This document shows positions 35,314-43,423 of a DNA stretch of 64,000 nucleotides, piece after piece (the stretch's first letter is position 1; each line of letters starts with the position of its first letter). The stretch is from Chloroflexota bacterium (GTDB lineage Bacteria > Chloroflexota > Anaerolineae > Anaerolineales > Villigracilaceae), in assembly GCA_021787595.1 (NCBI GenBank), contig JAJYLQ010000001.1, positions 1 through 64,000 on the forward strand, in the 5' to 3' direction. Under the pieces are notes generated by a model. The model was given only the letters and a program-made list of their open reading frames with translations. It ran no database searches and was not told the DNA's origin. The position numbers and the translations under genes were made by a program.

Positions 35314-36099
35314 ATGAAATGTGACGTCCTTGATCTTGGCTTGATCGAATACGAACGCGCCTGGAAACTGCAGGATGAATATGCGTCGGAGATCGCGGCG
35401 GGTGCGCGGCCCCCGGCGCTGCTATTGCTGGAGCATCCGCATGTTTACACGTTTGGACGCAAGGGTCACGCCGAGAATCTTTTGTGGGGCGAAGAACAAC
35501 TCAAGCAAAAAGGGATTGCGGTTCATTGGGTGGATCGCGGCGGCGATGTGACGTATCATGGACCGGGACAATTGGTTGGATATCCGTTGATTCCCCTTGG
35601 ACTCCCTTCCCCCCGCTTCGACTTCGTCCACGCTCCGCCCAACGCGAGCGGGAGAGGGAAAAGGGGTGAGGAGCGAATCCCCGATGCTGATTATGTTGGC
35701 TATGTCCGCAAGCTGGAGAAAACGCTCATCGTCGCGCTGGCGCGCTTCGGGATCGCGTCCGGCCAAAAGTCCGGGATGACCGGCGTGTGGGTGCAGGCGG
35801 ACGTCTATTCGCGCTGTCCGCGCTGCCGTCCCGAAGACCGCGAGAAGCCGGCCAAGATCGCGGCCATCGGCGTCAAGGTGGATGTGCGCGGAATCTCGCA
35901 TCACGGTTTTGCGTTGAACGTGAATCCCGATATGTCATATTGGGATGGCATCGTTGCCTGCGGGCTGGCGGATTATCCGGTGGTCAGCCTGGCAGATTTG
36001 CTGCCTCAGCCGCCGGAGATGCAAACGGTGAAACAGGAAATCGTCAGGGCGTTCGGCGAAGTGTTCGATTATGAAATGACGCCGGTCAGAGGGCGATGA
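35314..36099 (+). CDS. lipB: Lipoyl(octanoyl) transferase
   Basis: LipB moves octanoate from acyl carrier protein to the E2 and GcvH lipoyl domains. The ATG used starts MKCDVLDLGL, matching typical LipB N-termini; the longer frame lies in repeats. Motifs: LLLEHPHVYTFGRKG, DRGGDVTYHGPGQLVGYPL, the lysine motif KIAAIGVKV, HGFALNVNPD and the nucleophile Cys in IVACGLADYPVVSL. Between residues about 98 and 125 an extra Pro/Arg/Gly stretch (APPNASGRGKRGEE) is encoded by a palindromic repeat (35594-35680). No lipA neighbour is seen. Confidence 0.93.
   Translation: MKCDVLDLGLIEYERAWKLQDEYASEIAAGARPPALLLLEHPHVYTFGRKGHAENLLWGEEQLKQKGIAVHWVDRGGDVTYHGPGQLVGYPLIPLGLPSPRFDFVHAPPNASGRGKRGEERIPDADYVGYVRKLEKTLIVALARFGIASGQKSGMTGVWVQADVYSRCPRCRPEDREKPAKIAAIGVKVDVRGISHHGFALNVNPDMSYWDGIVACGLADYPVVSLADLLPQPPEMQTVKQEIVRAFGEVFDYEMTPVRGR
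35594..35680. repeat. Palindromic repeat inserted in frame in lipB
   Basis: Arms CCCTTCCCCCCGCTTCG and GCGAGCGGGAGAGGGAAAAGG pair imperfectly, with TGAGGAG at the outer edge. The family is related to the queG and GT39 inserts. It adds about 25 residues without breaking the frame. Confidence 0.6.
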
Positions 36100-36142
36100 G
36101 GAACCAGTACATACGGGCGATGGCCCTCTGCTCGAGAATCAA

Positions 36143-36171
36143 TTGACTTTTTAGTCCCTAGCCTGTACACT
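36143..36171 (+). promoter_or_regulatory. Sigma-70-type promoter of the FHA gene
   Basis: TTGACT (36143-36148), a 17-base spacer and TACACT (36166-36171). The ATG follows 41 bases later, with GGAGGAG as ribosome site. Confidence 0.75.
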
Positions 36172-36212
36172 AAATATAAATCATTGGCACGCGAATTTTT
36201 GGAGGAGAAAGT

Positions 36213-36794
36213 ATGGCTGCTCAATTTCAATTCGTCATGCGCTCCGGCCCGACTCCGGGCGCTACCTTTTCGCTGGAGGGCGATCAACTCGTCATCGGCC
36301 GCGACTCTTCGAGCAACGTGGCCATCAATGATGCGGAGGTTTCCCGCAAACACGCCCGTCTGACTTTTCAGGGCGGCAAGTATGTGCTCGAGGACCTGGG
36401 TTCGACCAATGGCACCTTTGTCAATGGTCAACGGCTTGCAAGCCCGATTGTTTTGAAATCGGGGGATGTGGTTTCGCTGGGCGAGCAGATTGTGTTGATG
36501 TTCGAGGCTTTATCATCCGATCCCGGCGCGACGGTGGCCGCCTCGCGCAAGAGCGTGCAGGGCCTTGCGCCTGCTCCTGCGCCGGCCCCATCCCCCGCGC
36601 CCGCGCCTCAACAATATTACACGCCATCCGTGGCGCCTCCAAAAAAAGCAAACAGCAACATGATTCTCATTGTTGGAATTGGCCTGTTGGTTTTGATCTG
36701 CATTTGTGTAGCACTGGGATTCATCATTGACCAAAATTACTTATGGTGTCCGTGGTTTGGGCCAATTTTTAGAATAGTTGGATATTGCCAATGA
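36213..36794 (+). CDS. FHA-domain membrane-anchored protein
   Basis: The 193-residue protein carries an FHA domain (about 10-95) that binds phosphothreonine: LVIGRDSSSNVAINDAEVSR (GR and SxxH region begins), KHARL, and LGSTNGTFVNGQRL. A Pro/Ala-rich linker (112-135) leads to one C-terminal helix (about 150-172) and a short tail. It probably recruits phosphorylated partners to the membrane in Ser/Thr-kinase signalling; no kinase is adjacent. It is a single transcription unit between a promoter and a terminator. Confidence 0.92.
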   Translation: MAAQFQFVMRSGPTPGATFSLEGDQLVIGRDSSSNVAINDAEVSRKHARLTFQGGKYVLEDLGSTNGTFVNGQRLASPIVLKSGDVVSLGEQIVLMFEALSSDPGATVAASRKSVQGLAPAPAPAPSPAPAPQQYYTPSVAPPKKANSNMILIVGIGLLVLICICVALGFIIDQNYLWCPWFGPIFRIVGYCQ

Positions 36795-36805
36795 GATGCA
36801 GGGTT

Positions 36806-36838
36806 GCTCCCGCAAATTTTGCGGGAGCATTTTGTTTT
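36806..36838 (+). terminator. Rho-independent terminator after the FHA gene
   Basis: The stem GCTCCCGCAAA / TTTGCGGGAGC is followed by ATTTTGTTTT. It begins 11 bases after the FHA stop codon. Confidence 0.92.
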
Positions 36839-36895
36839 AATGGTTGTAAATTTACCTGGCATTGACTACAATCGAGAGTAAGAGGCGATGCGCTG

Positions 36896-38107
36896 ATGAC
36901 CGAATCCCCAACTCCTTCCTCTCCATCATGGGGTGCGACGACCAAGCTGGTTGTGGCGCTGACCATCGTCGCCATCGTGGCTGGTTTGTTCATCCAATTC
37001 CACGGCATCATCGGCCCGCTGTTGATGGCATTTGTGCTGGCTTACCTGTTTCATCCGGTCGCCAGTTTCCTCCAGCGGGTTACTCATATATCGTGGCAGA
37101 TCGTCGTCTCCCTCATTTACCTGCTTCTCCTGCTCTTCCTGCTGAGCATGTTGACACTCGGCGGCGTGGGATTGATCCAGCAAATTCAGAGTCTGGTCGC
37201 AATTGTCCAGAGTTACCTGGCATCCCTGCCCGATCTCATCCAGCGATTATCCGGACAGGTGTATTACGTTGGCCCGTTTCCAATCGACTTCCGCACACTT
37301 GATCTTCATCAATTGAGCAATCAACTGCTCGGCCTGATCCAGCCCCTGCTTGGACGTACTGGTGACCTGCTCAGCGCAGTTGCCGGCGGCGCGGCGCAAT
37401 TCCTCGGCTGGACGCTTTTTGTTTTGATGGTTTCGTATTTTGTTTTGGCCGAAAGCGGGGGCCTGCATCATCGCATCGTCTGGTTCGATGTTCCCGGATA
37501 TTCCGAGGACATCCAGCGCCTTGGGCACGAACTGACCCTGATCTGGAATGCCTTCCTGCGCGGGCAGGTCATCGTATTCATCCTGACCGCGCTCACATAC
37601 ACTGCCGTCTTCGGCGTGCTCGGCGTTGGATACGTCATCGGCATTGCATTCCTGGCCGGGCTTTCCAAGTTCGTTCCTTATGTCGGTGCGTTCGTTACAT
37701 GGACAACACTTGGCCTTGTAACTTATTTCCAGCCTGCGAGACCGTTTGGCATGTCACCGCTGTATTACATGATCCTGTGCGTTGCGCTGGCGATTATCAT
37801 CGATCAAACGTACGACAACTTCGTGACGCCGCGCATCATCGCCCAGGCGCTGCGCGTCCACCCGGCCGCGGTGTTGGTGGCCGCCATCATCGCCGCCAAT
37901 TATCTTGGCCTGCTGGGCGTGGTGGTTGCCGCGCCGATCCTTGCCACCGCGATGCTCTTATGGCGATACATCATGCGGAAGATGCTGGACTTGAATCCAT
38001 GGCCCGAACCGGAGACTCCGCCCGCGCCTCCGATGGCGTCGCGTTTGTTGTCCCAAGTCCGCCGCCTCTGGCAGGGACTTCTGGCGCGTGTCGTCAAACA
38101 AAATTGA
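36896..38107 (+). CDS. AI-2E family transporter
   Basis: The 403-residue membrane protein has the layout of PF01594. Two to three N-terminal helices (about 18-90) come first, then a soluble stretch (95-165), then a block of five C-terminal helices with the conserved IIDQTYDNFVTPRIIAQ and HPAAVLVAAIIAANYLGLLG motifs. Members export small molecules or act as sodium-proton antiporters; the AI-2 label is historical. The last 30 residues are a cytoplasmic Pro/Arg-rich tail. It is followed by a small protein gene and an S58 peptidase gene on the same strand. Confidence 0.9.
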   Translation: MTESPTPSSPSWGATTKLVVALTIVAIVAGLFIQFHGIIGPLLMAFVLAYLFHPVASFLQRVTHISWQIVVSLIYLLLLLFLLSMLTLGGVGLIQQIQSLVAIVQSYLASLPDLIQRLSGQVYYVGPFPIDFRTLDLHQLSNQLLGLIQPLLGRTGDLLSAVAGGAAQFLGWTLFVLMVSYFVLAESGGLHHRIVWFDVPGYSEDIQRLGHELTLIWNAFLRGQVIVFILTALTYTAVFGVLGVGYVIGIAFLAGLSKFVPYVGAFVTWTTLGLVTYFQPARPFGMSPLYYMILCVALAIIIDQTYDNFVTPRIIAQALRVHPAAVLVAAIIAANYLGLLGVVVAAPILATAMLLWRYIMRKMLDLNPWPEPETPPAPPMASRLLSQVRRLWQGLLARVVKQN

Positions 38108-38157
38108 TCGCCGCTGATTCATCAACCGTCGAATTTTTTCTTCTCAAGGAGGATCGC

Positions 38158-38340
38158 ATGTCCAACAATAACAACGAACCCCGCACGGAAACCCTGGCTG
38201 AGACCGAGAACTTCATGATCTGGAAAGCCGAGGAACCCGACGGCGAGACCACATATCATGTTGAACTTAATAACGTCACCGTTCATTTCTTCCAGGAGGA
38301 ATGGGAGGAGTTTATCGAACTTGCGCGCATTCTCAAATAA
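38158..38340 (+). CDS. Small acidic protein of unknown function
   Basis: This 60-residue protein has an excellent ribosome site (AAGGAGG, six bases before ATG). It is rich in Glu and aromatic residues (ENFMIWKAEEPDGETTYHVE and FFQEEWEEFIELA), with no membrane segment. It starts 50 bases after the transporter and ends seven bases before the peptidase gene. The strong translation signal and compact composition argue that it is real. Function unknown. Confidence 0.75.
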   Translation: MSNNNNEPRTETLAETENFMIWKAEEPDGETTYHVELNNVTVHFFQEEWEEFIELARILK

Positions 38341-38346
38341 AAGAAA

Positions 38347-39333
38347 ATGAACGGCACGATCACCGACGTCCCCGGCATCGAGGTTGGACAGGCGCAGGAC
38401 GGCGCGGCCCTGACCGGCTGTACGGTCATCCTGTGCCGCAAAGGCGCGGTCGCCGGCGTGGACGTGCGCGGCAGCGCGCCCGGCACGCGCGAGACGGATT
38501 TGCTCGATCCGATCAACCTTGTTCAGAAGGTCCATGCGGTTTTATTGGCGGGCGGTTCCGCTTTCGGACTCGACGCAGCCAGCGGTGTAATGCATTATCT
38601 TGACGAACATAAAATTGGATTCGATACCGGTGTTGCAAAAGTTCCGATTGTCCCCGCCGCGATTTTGTTCGATCTTGGAATCGGAAATAAAAATATTCGT
38701 CCCGACGCGGAGATGGGTTACCAGGCCTGCGTTGCCGCGTCGACAGCCGCGCCCGCGGAAGGCAACGTCGGCGCGGGAACCGGTGCGAGCGTGGGAAAAT
38801 TATTCGGCAATGCTCTCGCCATGAAGTCCGGGTTGGGAAGCGCAAGCATAAACATTGGAAATGGAGTCATCGTCGGTGCCATTATGGCGGTCAACGCGTT
38901 CGGCGATGTCATTGATCCTGCAAATGGAAAGATTGTCGCCGGTTTGCGTTCGGGACGAGTCGGGCCCGTCCGCGTGGGCGGAGAAGGGTTCTTTGCCGAC
39001 ACGCTTGCGATGATGAAGAAACCGCTTGGCCGCGGCGCGCTTGGGCTCGTCACGCGCACGAACACAGTCATCGGCGCGGTGGCGACGAATGCAAAACTTG
39101 CCAAAGTCGAAGCGGCGAAAGTCGCGCAGATGGCGCACGATGGTTTGGCGCATGCGATTCGTCCCGCACACACGATGCTCGATGGCGATGCGATTTTTGC
39201 GTTATCAACTGGAAATAAAAAAGCCGATGTGACGAGCATCGGCGCCTTCGCGGCGGAAGCCGTGTCGCAGGCAATTTTGCAGGCAGTGAGATCAGCTGCA
39301 TCGGCTGGAGGCCTGCCGGGATTAAAAACGTAG
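38347..39333 (+). CDS. P1/DmpA-family (S58) peptidase
   Basis: The 328-residue protein matches self-processing aminopeptidases of the Ntn-like DmpA fold: ITDVPGIEVGQAQD at the N-terminus, GGSAFGLDAASGVM, GAGTGASVGKL, and GAIMAVNAFGDVIDP. In this family the chain is cleaved before a Ser or Thr that becomes the N-terminal nucleophile; the GLGSASI region near residue 170 and the later GLVTRTNT segment are candidates. The substrate may be small peptides or beta-peptides. A 534-base gap then leads to tRNA-Lys. Confidence 0.9.
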   Translation: MNGTITDVPGIEVGQAQDGAALTGCTVILCRKGAVAGVDVRGSAPGTRETDLLDPINLVQKVHAVLLAGGSAFGLDAASGVMHYLDEHKIGFDTGVAKVPIVPAAILFDLGIGNKNIRPDAEMGYQACVAASTAAPAEGNVGAGTGASVGKLFGNALAMKSGLGSASINIGNGVIVGAIMAVNAFGDVIDPANGKIVAGLRSGRVGPVRVGGEGFFADTLAMMKKPLGRGALGLVTRTNTVIGAVATNAKLAKVEAAKVAQMAHDGLAHAIRPAHTMLDGDAIFALSTGNKKADVTSIGAFAAEAVSQAILQAVRSAASAGGLPGLKT

Positions 39334-39705
39334 GAGCGGATTTGTAATCCACTCCATTTGTTCGGGGAAATCCATAGCTTCTTGCAAACAAAGGTGCGTC
39401 AAGTGGCAGCGCCGCGCCAAGGCGTGATATACCAGGCACGGTCACAAATTGCGGTTTTCTACCGCTTGATTCGCGGGGCTGAAGCCACCTGCTCAGTACG
39501 TGAAAGTCCTTCGGACTGGCGCAACGAGTCGGATTTATCCGACTTTCATGCGCTGAGGCGGGGATTTATCCCTTGCCGAATCCCGTTGAACAAAAGCGCA
39601 ATTTATGCCCGTGTTCAGTATAGTATGGTTTTCTCAAAGTCCAACGAGGCGTTGATCCCATTCGCCAATACCCTGACGGGCTATAAGTGCAGTGCCGCCA
39701 AGAAT
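39334..39705. other. Non-coding stretch before tRNA-Lys
   Basis: This stretch contains several small palindromes (AGTCCTTCGGACT; AGTCGGATTTATCCGACT) of dispersed-repeat type and no gene with a ribosome site. Confidence 0.5.
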
Positions 39706-39733
39706 TTGACTCTGGCATCCTTTGCGGTATAAT
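39706..39733 (+). promoter_or_regulatory. Strong promoter for tRNA-Lys
   Basis: TTGACT (39706-39711), 16 bases, TATAAT (39728-39733). The -10 lies inside a 15-base palindrome (GCGGTAT-A-ATACCGC). Transcription would start near 39740 and run into the tRNA at 39868, leaving a long 5' leader with a GGGAGCC/GGCTCCC hairpin at 39777-39802. Confidence 0.7.
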
Positions 39734-39867
39734 ACCGCCCGCACTGCACAAGTTTTCTTGAACCTTAACGAAAAGCGGGAGCCGCTGATTTGCAAGGCTC
39801 CCCCAAAAGATGGTTCAAAAAGTAGTGCAACTGACTCGTGTTTTGGGAAGTTAGTGACACCAATTTT

Positions 39868-39939
39868 GGCCGACTAGCTCAATGGCAGAGCAACTGACTC
39901 TTAATCAGTGGGTTCAGGGTTCAAGTCCCTGGTCGGTCA
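39868..39939 (+). tRNA. tRNA-Lys(CTT), prophage integration site
   Basis: The cloverleaf is complete: acceptor GGCCGAC / GTCGGTC (one G-T pair), D arm GCTC...GAGC, anticodon stem ACTGA / TCAGT with loop CTCTTAA (anticodon CTT), T arm CAGGG / CCCTG with loop TTCAAGT, discriminator A. CCA is not encoded. Everything from 39898 onward also occurs at the far end of the prophage, so the 3' half of this tRNA is supplied by the phage attachment site. Confidence 0.96.
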
Positions 39940-40193
39940 CTATTTTTTACCCGTAATTCTGCATCGAAAAATCGCCACTGCTCAAAGACGATATCATTTA
40001 TACAGCTAAACTACAGCTATTCTAAAAGTCTATCTAACTTCTCAGCCGCTTCCAGTTGCAAATCAGGCAATACGTGCGAATAAGTATTCAAAGTCAAGTT
40101 GATATCCGCATGACCAAGCCGCTCCTGAACAATCTTCGGATGAACACCCTCCTGTAACATAAGCGTCGCGGCAGTATGCCGCAGATCATGAAA
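39898..40193. repeat. attL-side copy of a 296-bp direct repeat
   Basis: It matches 49165-49460 with three mismatches. It covers the 3' part of tRNA-Lys (42 bases), a 77-base spacer and the last 59 codons of the integrase gene. The recombination core is presumably in the tRNA part. Confidence 0.93.
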
Positions 40194-41132
40194 CCGAATC
40201 AGTGGCAAGCCTGCCTTGCGAAGAACTAACCGATAATTTTCATAAAAGTTTCTCGGGTCAAGTGGCGTTCCAATTGAAGAAGGAAAGATCAAATCATTAT
40301 CTTTCCAACGGTCACCGGCAAACAATTTTTCCTTTTCCTGATAATGTACATGATCACCTAACTTTGCCATTACCTTTTGACTAAGCAAAATCACCCTTCT
40401 ACTCTTTGCGCTCTTAGGCTCACTAAAGACAATTCCAATACGATCCAATCTCTGTACCTGCCTCTGAATTTTCAAACGTCGGGACTTCCAATCAATATCA
40501 GGCCATTTCAAACCAAGCAATTCACCTTCACGCAAGCCGGCAGTAACAGCCAACCAGAATAAAGCTTCAAACCTTGAACCCTTCACCGCCGACAACAAAA
40601 CTTTCACTTGTTCCGCTGTAAATGTGCACATTTCTTTCTTTGCATATTTCGGACAGATAACAGCGCGTACCGGATTGCGACCTATCAGATCCCATCTAAG
40701 AGCCTGATTGAGCGCAACACGAAGAACAGCATGAATAAGCTGTACTGTTCTTGGGCTAACGCCTGCTTTCAATTTTGCATTGTATAAAGCCTGAATTTGA
40801 TCAGGGCGCAAGTCCATCAGTTTCACTTTTCCAAGCACAGGCACAACGTGACGCCTAATTATCTGCAAGTATTGAAAGGCCGTCTTTTGACGAATTGATG
40901 ATTTGTGAGTTGCTAACCAATTCTCAAGATAATTCTCAATAGTTATTTGCGCAGCAAGAAGTGTATAACCATCTCGCACTCGATTCCGAGTTTCATCCAG
41001 CCATCCTCTTGCCGCTTTTTGGGACTTGAAATACTTGCTTATATGCTTGCCTTGAACAGTGACCTGACCAACCCATAAGCCATCTTTCCTTTTGAATACG
41101 CTCCCCTCACCGTGAGATCGCCTCTTTGACAT
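40017..41132 (-). CDS. Tyrosine recombinase (phage integrase)
   Basis: This 371-residue protein has the AP2-like arm-binding N-terminus (GEGSVFKRKDGLWVGQVTVQ), a SAM-like core-binding domain (about 65-150), and the catalytic domain. Catalytic residues: Arg in TAGLREGELLGLKW, Lys in the SEPKSAKSRRVILL region, HDLRHTAATLML (His-x2-Arg), the second His in RLGHADINLTLN, and the nucleophile Tyr in NTYSHVLP. It is encoded next to the attachment site, reading toward it, and its start overlaps the stop of the excisionase-like gene. The last 59 codons are almost identical to those of the broken integrase at 49284, whereas the rest is clearly divergent. Confidence 0.95.
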   Translation of the reverse strand: MSKRRSHGEGSVFKRKDGLWVGQVTVQGKHISKYFKSQKAARGWLDETRNRVRDGYTLLAAQITIENYLENWLATHKSSIRQKTAFQYLQIIRRHVVPVLGKVKLMDLRPDQIQALYNAKLKAGVSPRTVQLIHAVLRVALNQALRWDLIGRNPVRAVICPKYAKKEMCTFTAEQVKVLLSAVKGSRFEALFWLAVTAGLREGELLGLKWPDIDWKSRRLKIQRQVQRLDRIGIVFSEPKSAKSRRVILLSQKVMAKLGDHVHYQEKEKLFAGDRWKDNDLIFPSSIGTPLDPRNFYENYRLVLRKAGLPLIRFHDLRHTAATLMLQEGVHPKIVQERLGHADINLTLNTYSHVLPDLQLEAAEKLDRLLE

Positions 41133-41353
41133 TACAGGTCCAGAATATTCGGAAGAAAAGGCAACGTCACTGACACATTCTGCTGGGAAATTCTATCTCG
41201 TATGAATTGTTCAAGATCATTTTCCCGAACACGCACAGTGCGACCCAACCTAACAACGGGTAGATCGCCACGAGCCATTAGTGCATAAGCAAACGGTTTA
41301 CTCACATTTAGTATTTCAGCCACCTGCTCAGCCCTCAAAAGTTTAGAAACCAT
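41132..41353 (-). CDS. Excisionase-like helix-turn-helix protein
   Basis: The 73-residue protein has a MerR/HTH_17 type winged helix: LRAEQVAEILNVSKPFAYAL followed by RLGRTVRVRENDLEQFI. Such proteins act as excisionase or plasmid/phage DNA-bending factors. The gene lies between rep and int, three bases after rep and overlapping the int start by one base, so it is part of a rep-xis-int operon. This would couple replication with excision. Confidence 0.85.
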   Translation of the reverse strand: MVSKLLRAEQVAEILNVSKPFAYALMARGDLPVVRLGRTVRVRENDLEQFIRDRISQQNVSVTLPFLPNILDL

Positions 41354-41356
41354 ATT

Positions 41357-42268
41357 TCATCCTGCCAGCTGAAGAACCGACATGTACCGAGAACGATCAC
41401 GAGTGGCTCGAGCTCGAGTTACCAACCTATCCAAACGATGCTGTGCGTCAGCATGTCCCCACACATCCTCATAAACAGATAAAGCCACAACAACTTGACG
41501 GTCGAACCATTCTTCCATCCTAGAAAGAGAGACGCGCCTAGCCGCAGAGATTTTCAAATCTGCTTTATAAGCCAAAGAGACGAACACTGCCCACCAATCA
41601 GTTTGCACGAAATCTATAAACTGCCTCAAATGTGCTTTGAGGACATACTCCCACTCTGCCCATGGATGAGCAAAGACATCAAGACAGACTACATGGGCAC
41701 GTTCATCACGCACTTGAAATTCAAGTCGTGTATCACCGCGACTATCATAAACTCTGACCATACGATCAGACGAAGGTGCACCCACGTAAGCCGTACTCGT
41801 TCCTACCTCGCCGTTTTCCCGCCGTTCAAACGGACTTTCAAACCAGCGAAACGATTTGGAGTTTTCACGTTTGACCAACGAGACCAACTTGTCAGACTTC
41901 GCCGCTTCAAAGAACTCTCGCGGAGTAAAGTCAACTCCATCAAAGGCAAAGTCAACCCGTTTGATACTGAAACGAATCCCATTTTGAAGAAGATAATTCA
42001 CGAGATCCGGAAATACCGAAGGTAAGACTGCCTCACAAGCAGACCCAGGTAATTCGATATGACAATGTTGCTTATCGTCCTTCGCTGTAACATGGTCATA
42101 ATAGACCTTTGCACCTAAAAGAGCCTCCGAGATTTGCTTATAGCCCCGTGCGCCATGTCCTTTGTCAACTAAAATGCCGAGACCAAGCGAAAAGAATTCA
42201 GACCAAATCATTTTCACATGTTCAAAATCTTGATGAATTGTGACTGCAAACCAGTGAATAGAAAACAT
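41357..42268 (-). CDS. Rolling-circle replication initiator (Rep_trans family)
   Basis: The 303-residue protein matches the replication initiation factor family used by plasmids and CTX-type filamentous phages. It has an IHWFAVTIHQD start, ARGYKQISEALLGAKVYYD, the acidic motif IKRVDFAFDGVDFTP, and GTSTAYVGAPSSDRMVRVYD followed by TRLEFQVRDERAH. The family nicks the double-strand origin through a Tyr. The ATG follows GAGGTGAA. Immediately upstream, a branched palindrome (42333-42387) is a good origin candidate. Confidence 0.88.
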   Translation of the reverse strand: MFSIHWFAVTIHQDFEHVKMIWSEFFSLGLGILVDKGHGARGYKQISEALLGAKVYYDHVTAKDDKQHCHIELPGSACEAVLPSVFPDLVNYLLQNGIRFSIKRVDFAFDGVDFTPREFFEAAKSDKLVSLVKRENSKSFRWFESPFERRENGEVGTSTAYVGAPSSDRMVRVYDSRGDTRLEFQVRDERAHVVCLDVFAHPWAEWEYVLKAHLRQFIDFVQTDWWAVFVSLAYKADLKISAARRVSLSRMEEWFDRQVVVALSVYEDVWGHADAQHRLDRLVTRARATRDRSRYMSVLQLAG

Positions 42269-42332
42269 TTCACCTCTGAAAAAACTCCGCCCCTATGTCA
42301 TTAGTCAGGGGCATCGTAAATTTCCTTTCCTG

Positions 42333-42387
42333 CCGTATTGCGGCGCGCCGTGCTCCTCACGTCCGCGCGGCAGCGCCGCTCATACGG
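42333..42387. other. Branched palindrome, candidate replication origin or packaging signal
   Basis: CCGTAT (42333-42338) pairs with ATACGG (42382-42387), and GCGGCGC (42340-42346) pairs with GCGCCGC (42373-42379). Inside lie two further small hairpins, CGTG-CTCCT-CACG and CCGCGCGG. This three-way structure is in the only gap between phage genes upstream of rep. In filamentous phages the origin and packaging hairpins sit in such an intergenic region. Confidence 0.55.
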
Positions 42388-42391
42388 AAGA

Positions 42392-42643
42392 CTAAAGCCT
42401 TACTCGAACTTCATGCAAATAAGAACGCAACGAAAACGGAACATCAGCTAACGGACCTGAGTAAAGCCGAACTTCACCGCCCAACGTATAAACTTCACAG
42501 TAGCAATCATCTGAAAAACACACCGGCAAGGCAGGACTATCCGAGATACGATAAGGTTTTGACTTCTGCCAAAAACACCAAAGCCAACCAGCATCACGAA
42601 CAACGTGCTCACGATCGGTCTCACAGTGCCATAACTTCATCAT
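42392..42643 (-). CDS. Hypothetical 83-residue phage protein
   Basis: This frame overlaps the end of the primase gene by 23 bases and ends just before the branched palindrome. The product is soluble, rich in Trp and Cys (GWLWCFWQKSK, CFSDDCYCEVYTL) and matches no known family. There is no clear ribosome site, so expression would depend on coupling to the primase. It may be a real small phage protein or chance; I lean slightly to real because no other gene fills this stretch. Confidence 0.45.
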   Translation of the reverse strand: MMKLWHCETDREHVVRDAGWLWCFWQKSKPYRISDSPALPVCFSDDCYCEVYTLGGEVRLYSGPLADVPFSLRSYLHEVRVRL

Positions 42644-43172
42644 AGGAATAAACCTTTTCCGAGCAATTGACTATCTCACACTGCCGAGCCGGTGAATATT
42701 TCAAGTTGTACGTACCCGGCCAGCGAAGAAAGCGCGTAATATCACGGGCGACAGGATCAGCCAACGGATACAAATCAACCAGACGATTGAGCATAGATGA
42801 CAGACACTCAGGAAAAAGAAAGTCATCAAAGCGCCAGTAAACATGATGGCCGCCACCCGTGGAAACAATCAAAGACGGAAAAATATGCCAGTCCGAAGGC
42901 ATCTCCATGTCAAAGTCCAACCATGCAACAAAAGAACCAGAAATCAAAACGGAACCGAATGGGCGAAGTGCAGGAGAATAGAAATAAACATGCTCAGGGT
43001 TTACGTTCAAAAGCGGACGATCGGTCCAAAACGTACCCATAGACTTCTTGCCATTCTTATTCGTGAAAACAATGGGGTAATGAGTGCCGTTCTTGTAGCG
43101 CATGACCCGAAACTGAACATAAAGCCCAAATTCATGACTTGCACCAAGAAACGAGAACATGTCAAATGGCAT
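42621..43172 (-). CDS. RepB-type archaeo-eukaryotic primase
   Basis: I use the ATG preceded by GAGGTG (183 residues); a GTG four codons upstream is possible. The catalytic region shows SFVAWLDFDMEMP (metal-binding acidic pair), LIVSTGGGHHVYWRF (SGGGxHxYW motif), and ARDITRFLRWPGTYNLK (the RxxRxPGTxNxK motif of RepB_primase/AEP proteins). This is a minimal primase domain without a helicase. Filamentous phages usually rely on host RNA polymerase to prime the complementary strand, so a dedicated primase next to a Rep protein is unusual and may make complementary-strand start independent of the host. Confidence 0.8.
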   Translation of the reverse strand: MPFDMFSFLGASHEFGLYVQFRVMRYKNGTHYPIVFTNKNGKKSMGTFWTDRPLLNVNPEHVYFYSPALRPFGSVLISGSFVAWLDFDMEMPSDWHIFPSLIVSTGGGHHVYWRFDDFLFPECLSSMLNRLVDLYPLADPVARDITRFLRWPGTYNLKYSPARQCEIVNCSEKVYSYDEVMAL

Positions 43173-43191
43173 AACACACCTCACAATCAGC

Positions 43192-43238
43192 CGCTTAGGG
43201 GACTAGGCCGCCGCACAGCGGCGGGGGGACGGGACGCT
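43192..43238 (-). repeat. Conserved hairpin element, copy A
   Basis: Read on the transcribed strand: GCGTCCCGTCCCC, then the hairpin CCGCCGC-TGT-GCGGCGG, then CCTAGTCCCCTAAGCG. It matches copy B (46439-46480), where the stem is shorter (CCGC-TTT-GCGG) but the flanks are kept. It follows a stop codon directly and lies upstream of the primase gene. Confidence 0.7.
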
Positions 43239-43423
43239 CAATCCACACCCTCACCATCATCAGACAAGGCATAATACCAAGCCACAGCATTCGAGATCGC
43301 AAAAAAGGAAAACGAATACGAAGGCCATTGAAGATGATAAAGAGATGCAACAGCCGCAAAGACAAAAACAACAACATCCAAGCCAATCACAAACATTGTG
43401 AAACCAGCATAAACGTTACGCAT
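43238..43423 (-). CDS. Small two-helix phage membrane protein
   Basis: The 61-residue protein starts at an ATG overlapping the TGA of the barrel-protein gene, preceded by GGAGG. Two hydrophobic helices (about 5-27 and 35-50) are separated by LYHLQWPSYS, and an acidic tail follows (DDGEGVD). The longer frame upstream is only overlap. By position it could be a morphogenesis factor or minor virion protein. Not recognised. Confidence 0.65.
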   Translation of the reverse strand: MRNVYAGFTMFVIGLDVVVFVFAAVASLYHLQWPSYSFSFFAISNAVAWYYALSDDGEGVD

